Assembly (NCBI GenBank): GCA_951394405.1
Contig: OX596346.1
Span: 1,984,001-2,048,000 of the forward strand
Direction of reading: 5' to 3'
Source of the DNA: Coprinellus micaceus
Lineage: Eukaryota > Basidiomycota > Agaricomycetes > Agaricales > Psathyrellaceae
DNA: 64,000 bases
Part shown: in pieces, positions 57,279 through 64,000 of the stretch
Position numbering within the stretch: the stretch's first letter is position 1
How the letters are laid out: every line of letters starts with the position of its first letter
The notes under the pieces: model-generated
Database searches by the model: none
Seen by the model: the letters and a program-made list of their open reading frames with translations, nothing else
What the model was told of the DNA's origin: nothing
Translations under genes and position numbers: made by a program

Positions 57279-57345
57279 TCCTTATTTATTGCCCGCCCGC
57301 CTTGCATCTAACCCTTCTTCCTAGCCACATACATTCCTCACGCAT

Positions 57346-58080
57346 ATGCCATCCGCTTCGCCTCAACCCACCTTACTCAAAGAGTACAAACGAACTATCC
57401 CTATCGCCCTAGCTCCCTATACCAGTCCACTACCGGAGCCTTCGGTGTGGGACAGGAGGGCGTGGATTATTCCGGTGAGGGGCACTATGCCGTGGGCGAA
57501 TGCAACGGGGGCTGCAGTCTTGGATAACCGTGGGGGGTTCGAAGAGGACAGCGATTCGTTCCGTTCTGGCGTTCACGAAGCAACCGAAACTGAAGCAGAT
57601 GGCGCGAATGAACCACTAAAGCCGATTCCCCCTGCACCCCGGTCGCTCGAACCAGTCTTTTGGACGCGTGAGGTCCTGCGAACCTTCTGGGAGTACTTGA
57701 AGGTCTTGCGAGTTGATGGGAAGCTGGGTAGCCTGGGCATCACATTCCACGCCGCCCCAAAATATCGAGACGGATCCATACCCTCAACCTGTGGGCAGGG
57801 CAACTTTTTCCACTTCCACGGCGTGTCGAACCGGGACTCTTTTTCGGCCCAGCCACAGGAGGTGACCTCGGAAGGCGATAGGGGTCTGGACTTGTCCTCT
57901 GTCGACTATATCAAGGTCTACCACGATGCTGTGAAAAGCATGCTGTTGCGGACGGCGATTGACATTTGGTCGTACCAGGTGCGGGACGACAAGGATCGAA
58001 CGGTGGAGAGGATTAGGGTGTTGAAGGGGGCGAAGTTGGTGCTGCTGGACCACCTGAGCTGCGGGATGATGATTTCGTGA
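57346..58080 (+). CDS. Uncharacterised protein of basidiomycete type
   Basis: A single exon of 244 residues. After a Pro-rich N-terminus (LAPYTSPLPEPSVWDRR) and an acidic linker, the second half looks folded: FWTREVLRTFWEYLKVLRVD, SLGITFHAAPKYRDG, DYIKVYHDAVKSMLLRTAID and ERIRVLKGAKLVLLD. I recognise this as ordinary-looking protein but not a named family. No signal peptide or membrane helix. Confidence 0.6.
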   Translation: MPSASPQPTLLKEYKRTIPIALAPYTSPLPEPSVWDRRAWIIPVRGTMPWANATGAAVLDNRGGFEEDSDSFRSGVHEATETEADGANEPLKPIPPAPRSLEPVFWTREVLRTFWEYLKVLRVDGKLGSLGITFHAAPKYRDGSIPSTCGQGNFFHFHGVSNRDSFSAQPQEVTSEGDRGLDLSSVDYIKVYHDAVKSMLLRTAIDIWSYQVRDDKDRTVERIRVLKGAKLVLLDHLSCGMMIS

Positions 58081-58877
58081 GAAGGGCGCGTCGAGCATGC
58101 TACTTCCCGGTTACATAATGACGTGCCCGCTCGCCTCATCGGCGCACCCATTGGGCTGGGGCCCCACTAGGCACGTAGAAGTGGGGGTATCATCAGCGCT
58201 GACGTCGAGGGCTTCCTCTTTCCAGAGTTTCTATTCGCTTGGATTTGCCGCTCGGACGGCACCATCCTCGAGGTCGGTGACGGCATGGGGCATGCACAGC
58301 TCGTAGCTGTCCTACTGGCGGAGGAAGTTAGAATCATTCCCAATAGTCCCGACAACCTGGGGCTTTTACGTGGACTTGTCTCCACCGTCATTCAATACCT
58401 GATTCTGAAGGCGCTTAGCGGTGGAGTCATGGCTCGTCGCGTCCTTGGTACGTATCCACCGTGTTTTGCGTGGTAGCTGCCCATACCGACTCGACATCGT
58501 TAAACAGGGTGTTCGCATCAACCTCTCCCCTAGCTGTCCCGACTCCCTACCTAGGCGGGAGTACGGTTCATCAGCAGATGTGTCGCGGTCACTGTCGTCT
58601 TTGAATGAAGCGATGACGACCTGGTTGCATCATAATTCATGGTCCAGCGAAATAACCATTCCCACTGGAGGGCGGGAAACGTAAAGGCGTGGGGTGTGGC
58701 GATGGGCACCACCTCGATGGTCGTTCTGAACAAGTCGTGGGGCATCATGGCGTGACCACCCAGTGGGCCAGGTCGGAGGAGTATAAACCCCCCTTCGCTA
58801 TCGCCTCGACTTCAGCATCAACAACCCAACTCACTCAACTCGATCAATTTTTACACACCGCCTTAACTACTACGAAC
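58081..58877 (+). other. Intergenic region with an orphan open frame
   Basis: A plus-strand frame from about 58168 to 58475 reads protein-like (GFLFPEFLFAWICRSDGTI; LVAVLLAEEVRIIPNSPDN) but has no upstream start or clear splice acceptor. It may be a gene fragment. The right end holds the con-6 promoter with a TATA-like GTATAAACC near 58781. Confidence 0.35.
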
Positions 58878-59415
58878 ATGTCTCGTACGCGCTTACTGTA
58901 ACTGCTTGGTGACCGGTTACCCTTTTACTCACGACGCTTTCACCCTTTTCACAGAGGAGAAAAACATAGCCAACGTCATCCGCGGCCTCAAGTCCGCCAT
59001 CGCCAACCCGAATGTCTCTGAGGAGGCCAAGCAGCGCGACCGCGAGAGGCTCCAAGAGCTCGGGCAGGACATAGGCTCTGGTGGTTCGCAGGGGCACTCC
59101 TCCGAGGGACCCGGCCATGAGAGCACCGGCAGGCCTGAGGGTGAGTTCCATACCATCCACGATTCCAACTTCCCGTTTGACGACTGCTTATGCGTGCTTC
59201 AGGCTCTCGAGGGATTGGCCTCGGCCCGGCTGACGATGAAGAAGGGCCCAACCGGCAACGCGTCGCCGGCGGATACAAGGCTACCCTGAGCAGTGAGTTT
59301 TCAAAGTCGTCCAGGTTGTTTCGACCAGTACTGACGGTGCAACCTTGTAGACCCTAGGACCTCTGACGAGGCTAAGGCCCACGCTGAGGAGAAGCTCGCC
59401 GAGTTCGACCAGTGA
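58878..59415 (+). CDS. Conidiation-specific protein 6 (con-6) family
   Basis: Exons 58878-58884, 58955-59140, 59203-59292 and 59351-59415 join in frame to 115 residues. Two con-6 repeats are clear: EKNIANVIRGLKSAIANPNV with SEEAKQRDRERLQELG, and RVAGGYKATLSNPRTSDEAK with AHAEEKLAEF. A Gly/Ser-rich linker separates them. Con-6 was described in Neurospora as a small hydrophilic protein accumulating during conidiation and lost on germination; relatives are common in basidiomycetes and are likely stress or spore protectants. The 7-nt first exon encodes MS plus one base, as expected for this family's short leader. Confidence 0.88.
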
Positions 59416-60654
59416 ATGGGTACCCGTCCATCCCCTCGGAAGTCGATCGTCAATCCTAAGTGTACCTGTAGTTTGTAATCGGAATCTGAAATCGCCAGCT
59501 TGACAGACCTTGCAGCCTACAGTGCCCTATGACCAGAGGTCCCTTGAGCTACTGTGGGGCCATGTGGGGCCAATCGCTCCCTCCCCACCAAGTTGGGTTT
59601 CTGAGACCGACCCCGCCTCTCGGGCGAAAGTGGCGAAGAATTTGAACTGGTGTCTCAGTTTTAGCTCGGATCTTTCGCTGCAACGTCCATCTCACTCCCG
59701 AGGTATCGATACCTCAGAACATGCCCGAATTTCCCCCAGAAGGATGTGTGTTGCAAGCTTTGACTAGTGCTCGTTGGATTCTGACGCCCATTGCTTCTGA
59801 TAAAGCAGGCGAAAGGCCGAAAGACCTGAACGACGCCCTCCGTGGATCAGAATCGTCGCTAGACCACCGCAGTGTCCCTGATCAGACAAAGGAGCATATT
59901 GCAGGTCAGGTCGAGCAGGCAGTGAGAGAGGGACATGACGGGGAGGACAAATCAGGGGCCGGAGGTCCCTCACAGCAGACAAAGTACGGTGGGAGGGCGA
60001 GTAGAACAAGAGTAGGAGAGCTTCCGCCAAGCGTACTCGCGGCGTTCTGCCTGATCTGAAGATCTGAGCAAGTCTCTGATTCATGTCGTTACGGTCACAG
60101 TGAGCATTACTCCTGCGAGTTGTAGCGGCGCCGTTTCTCATCGAGCTTCGGCCCAGCTGAACCAACTTCGGTTACCAGCTGTTCTTTTACCCCTCTTTTG
60201 AGTTGTCCGCGGTAGGTACTACGCAGGTAGAATGGCCCAATGTCCCAAATCCAAACAGGAGCCGTTTTCCGCACCAGACGACACAAGGGGATTTCAATCC
60301 CACTTTTGTATTCATATTGTCGCCCCAAGGGCCAAGAATGTACGTTACCCTGGCATTAGTGGAAGGCTTACCGGTCGTCGGCGCTTCAGCACTCGCACAC
60401 GTACCCATAGGGCGAAGGACGAGGAGCTTGGGAGGAGCCTCAGTGTCGGACGATCTACCACAGCCACCGTGTACCCACAGCCTGCATGCAGTTTTGTGAG
60501 TGACCCGAAGTGCTTAACTTTACGTTGAGCCTCAACCAAACATTGGCCGCGAACAGACCAGATGGCAGTGACCGGCGCTCAAAATGCTGTCAACGTCCTT
60601 CTTTGTCTTTTACTCCCTCTTTGCCTCCTCTCTTGACACCCTACGAGCTCGAGG
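59416..60654. other. Gene-poor stretch with a possible con-6 relic at about 59807-59960
   Basis: At 59816-59930 the plus strand reads KDLNDALRGSESSLDHRSVP with DQTKEHIAGQVEQAV, loosely following the con-6 repeat spacing, but the Asn-Pro core is missing and no start is evident. Elsewhere nothing is supported. The right end is the promoter of the next gene. Confidence 0.35.
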
Positions 60655-62838
60655 ATGTTGAAAGGTCAACCTGCGCAGTCAGGACCCGGCATCTTCTCCG
60701 GAGCCCACCACCAATCCTTTGAGAACACTGAGTTCAGGGCCGCTGGGCGTGATATGTATCATGGTACTACTGTGAATGTGCACATCACAACGCCTAGGTC
60801 CTCGAGTGCGGGCAGCGATGCCACCGCTGCCAGTACGTCCGTGGTCGTGGGGAGGAGCCCCTTCCCAGCGTCGGTACAGCGGCCTCGGAATGGGCGGCGC
60901 CTCTGGCGCGTTGCTCGTTTCTTGCGGTCAGGACATGGGCCTGATACCAATCAAGTGTCCCAGGAAGAGATTCAAAGTCAGGCGGCGGACGGGACCTCAT
61001 CCGCCCCCAGTGCTGCCACAGCCCTCTCTCCCGTTCAAGTATCTCCTTCAGCTTCCTGTAGTTCAATGGATGACGATTTCTCCATGGTACGCACAATCTA
61101 CTTCCTCTGCCATTAGGCTAATCGCTGACCTACTTGTTTCCCAGTCCTCAATCGAGAGCGTTGCAACGGTATCCGTCGACCTCCAGGAACTCAGCAACGC
61201 CGAGATCTATGTGCGTAGTTTATCGTGCAGCAAGGGCCTGGCCTGTTGGCAACCAAAGCCTCTGAGATCGCTCTCTGGGATCTATGGTATATCTCCAGGC
61301 GATGTGGGGACGTTCACGGCCGAAGATGGGTTCAAAAGAATGTTCAACTTGTGGGAGGATACCTTGTCAATTCGCGCAAGCGGGAACGGCGACCACGGCC
61401 AACCCTACCAACCGCCAAGAAACGATCTTTCACATCATGAACATAAACTCCAAGAAGGTGACACCGTTGTCCACGGCGCGATCACCGACACTGTTGTCTC
61501 CGTTGCAGAAGATGGGTCGAGGTTCGTGTAACGCTCGGCTCCAAATATTACGTCGCTCACCCACGCATTCGATCACACAGGCAAACCTCGAGTTTCGAGT
61601 TTCGCTGTCAATCCCAACAAGGTGCAGTCCTGGCTCTGACCTCCTCGGCCGATCTCGTGGAAGCAGTCCACCAGAAGGCACTCCGAAATTGCATAGTTCA
61701 ACATGCGGGACTTCTCTATCGGCATGCAGAAAGTATCCGTCTCTTGGATGACGACGAGTCCCTCTATATTGTCACCGGATGCATGAAAAGTGATAGCTGG
61801 GCGCTTGCAGCATACAAGGATCCAATGGAATCCCCTGACGACATCCTGCGGTTGGTGCAGATTGGATGGAGCAACACACCCAATCGATTGAGCCCTATTT
61901 ATGCTTGGACGAAGCGTGGCACTTCGGAGGCGAGGTGCGGCGAAAGCGCAGAAGGAAGATGCATAAAGAATCAAACCCTCTTTATGAGGGGATTCAAACT
62001 CGCATTCTCGCATCCCTTTCGGGAGAGGATGAAGAGGGATAACCCTGCCAACCTGGACGCCAGTGACCCGGAAAATCGAGAAGGCACTTCAGACCCGAAA
62101 CCTAGCCAGAGTCGTGGCGCGAATGGCGGTGGGGGGTTCCCTGGTGGCAGGACAGGCGGGTGGTACTCTGGTGGAGGATCTGCTTCAGGCCAGCCCTCTG
62201 ATTCTGAAGGAGTGCAATTGGAGACATTCCCTGAAAACTCCTCAGAGGTACGTAACCCCGTCTAGCGTTCTCTCTAAACTCGTTGAATGCCGAGCTATGT
62301 ATGTCCCCATCGCCTAGGTATATCACATTTGCGATTCTATCAACAACCTTCTGCTAGCTAAGGTGGGTGCCTTTGTCACGATAGGATAGGAGACGTCCTT
62401 TGATTTAGTGGACTAGACTGGTGCAGACTTTGCTCTAAGTCATGACGATGACTGGCGGCTCCGTGAACGAAGGTTTTCGACATGGAATGGTAAGCATATG
62501 GCCGGGATCTAGCGATCCACTGCAAGAAATTGGTTTACGTATTTGCCCATGCCAGAGTTCGTTCAAACCGTCCTATGCAGTATACTCTGGAGCCAATCAA
62601 TCCGTCTTGACCATGGTGAGCGTTTATATATATTAACATCTTCGCCCGTATGTACTGACTTTTCATAGGTGTAGCTTTTGTTGACTCAGAAGCCCCTCCA
62701 ACCCGAAGAGAGGACGTCCTATTTTACATCTTTTTGCGAAGCGACGATGCCCCGGTCTTGCGGAATTTGGATGCTCGGTCAGGACATGAATGGAATAAGC
62801 CTCTACCTCCACTGACAACAGCGCAGGTTCGGGGTTGA
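60655..62838 (+). CDS. Uncharacterised agaricomycete-type protein with GRDMYHG N-terminal motif
   Basis: Exons 60655-61086, 61145-61521, 61581-62247, 62318-62366, from 62427 (end unresolved), one exon ending near 62613, and a last exon from about 62671 to the stop at 62838; about 600 residues. The N-terminus has GIFSGAHHQSFENTEF then AAGRDMYHGTTVNVHI, a motif that recurs at the start of many mushroom proteins. The central part (ACWQPKPL; GISPGDVGTF; FKRMFNLW; GAVLALTSSADL; RHAESIRLLDDDESLYIVTG; CMKSDSWALAAY) matches an expanded family I know only as hypothetical. A Gly-rich linker precedes the C-terminal CDSINNLLLAKVDFALSHDDDW and GVAFVDSEAPPTRED. Function is unknown; the architecture suggests a large paralogous family. 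The junction between exons 5 and 6 could not be settled. Confidence 0.7.
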
Positions 62839-63270
62839 AATTCTACGCTATCCAGTCAATCCAGATCGCCGGTTTTCACACTGGCATCCGCCAGTGGAAC
62901 CTTTGCGAGAAAGAAATGAAGAATGCCCAATTGCCGCATGTGTGTCTTCCCACTGGCAGTGAAAACTCATTTACATTACTCATACATTCCGGCTCCCACC
63001 TTACAGGCGTGAAGTCTTTGGTTTCCGAGCTTGCCGTACGAGACGTTCAGAGGTCCAACAGCTTCACCGTCGTCTCTTATCATAATCCCAGAGAGCTCGA
63101 CGGCAGATTGGGGATTTTGCCAGAGTTACACCACACATCCCGGAGCCTCTTTGAGGGACCACAAGACTATATATTGGTTGTGTTGAGCTCAATGTGGCAT
63201 TTCCTACGGTGTTGGGATGTGTCCCTCGAACGCTTGTCGTGCCGCATTTTCGCCCTAGTGAGCTTCTACA
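62839..63270 (+). other. Intergenic region with an orphan frame
   Basis: A plus-strand frame continues from 62835 to 63299, ending in hydrophobic LVSFYIGLAGLCCC, without recognisable domain. It may be the 3' region of the previous gene or 5' exons of the next. Confidence 0.35.
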
Positions 63271-64000
63271 TTGGTCTCGCCGGATTGTGCTGTTGCTGAT
63301 GTAGTGCTGGTCAAGGTACAACCAACTATACCGCCGAACCGACTGGATCCTCATGAATTGGAATCCGTCGCCGCGCTTCAGAAAGAACATGTGAAGGTGT
63401 TGTGTAGCAAGTCTTTAGAAATTTCCCACCTCCCCGCCTGTAGTTGTGCGACCAGTGGTCACAGTCGAGGGGCGACTTCATGGGGGCATACATGTGGAGT
63501 TTCCGCCCGGAAGACTGTCGTGAATCAGATCGAAGAACTCGCAAGCCTGCGAGAAGAGAGACGCAGGCTCCAGTCGATTGTATTTTGGCAAGGAACGGAG
63601 GTGCGGAAACTCGAAGCGAAGGTGGCAAGCCTCAGAGCGGTGGTGAGTGAGAGCATTGGGGGCGCACAGGCGGATCGAGCGGGGGGAGCGTCGGACCGCC
63701 CGATCCAGACCACGGAGGCAAGGGAGGTACACGACGGCCATGCCTCTCGGGACGGACCTTCCCACCCTTCGCCCCTTGGGGACGACCAAGGTCGAATTTG
63801 GGCAAAACAGTAAGTCATCTATATCATTCCCTCTTACGCTTGCCTTATATGTCCTGCAATTATCCGCAGGACTCGTCCGTGTACACGGTGCAAAAATCTC
63901 AAAGTCCGGTGTGAACAGGAGGCGTCCAGCGGGGCGTGTCGGCGCTGTTCGAATGGTGGCCACGAATGCGTTAGAACAGGCAGGCGGCTCCGAGTCGTTC
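63271..64000 (+). CDS. Zn(II)2Cys6 transcription regulator, partial (cut by window end)
   Basis: An open frame to 63809 is joined by a GT..AG intron to 63870-64000, where TRPCTRCKNLKVRCEQEASSG and ACRRCSNGGHEC form the six-Cys binuclear cluster (CX2CX6C..CX2CX6C) that binds DNA in fungal regulators. Upstream, residues NQIEELASLREERRRLQSIV and onward to about 63640 form a long coiled coil. This coiled coil precedes the zinc cluster, whereas in Gal4-type proteins it follows. The true start lies upstream and is not resolved; an intron between LEISHL and the coiled coil is possible. The activation domain lies beyond the window. Confidence 0.75.

Noticed and set aside
1..64000. CRISPR arrays, bacterial operons, rRNA genes
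   Set aside because: None seen; introns, eS30, EMC2 and FOL1 fusion show eukaryotic fungal DNA, and no regularly spaced direct repeats or rRNA sequence occur.

Overview
The window is nuclear DNA of a filamentous basidiomycete, most likely an agaricomycete. Genes carry many short introns (about 45-80 bp, GT..AG), and there is an intact KDZ transposase with a CxC2 cysteine cluster, a TET/JBP-type dioxygenase, an expanded kinase-like family, a divergent G-alpha and a con-6 gene. I read exon-intron structures by hand from splice signals and frame continuity. Where exon lengths sum to a whole number of codons and rebuild a known family, I give joined coordinates.

1-12 kb is mobile and epigenetic. 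A 10-exon KDZ transposase (289-4356) is followed by two unrecognised genes that look like a paralogous pair and by a convergent TET/JBP 2OG-Fe(II) dioxygenase (6172-7522). A 1.85-kb fold-back element with a 7-bp target duplication (7624-9472, containing a 200-N assembly gap) sits just upstream of the dioxygenase start. A gag-like ORF with a polypurine tract and a 780-bp 3' LTR follows, then a 93-bp miniature relative of the fold-back element with its own 7-bp target duplication.

12-33 kb is a mosaic of segmental duplications with low gene content. Three four-exon pseudokinase genes (17.5, 25.1 and 30.0 kb) share exact intron phases and an identical 96-codon third exon. A Kre9/Knh1-domain cell-wall protein gene (22.4-23.6 kb) has a decayed copy at 14.9-15.9 kb. 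Several non-coding blocks recur, some inverted, together with a 225-bp tandem duplication.

33-64 kb is conventional and gene-rich: F-box protein, aquaglyceroporin, divergent G-alpha with a large insertion and no catalytic Gln, secreted chorismate mutase, Ser-rich protein, DHH/PPX1 exopolyphosphatase, EMC2 divergently paired with trifunctional folate enzyme FOL1 (start codons 58 bp apart), ribosomal protein eS30, a multi-pass membrane protein, two uncharacterised proteins, a con-6 protein, an uncharacterised agaricomycete-type protein, and a Zn2Cys6 regulator cut by the window end.

The strongest candidates for new biology are the KDZ/TET-JBP locus with its two unknown genes, the fold-back element family, and the amplified pseudokinase module.
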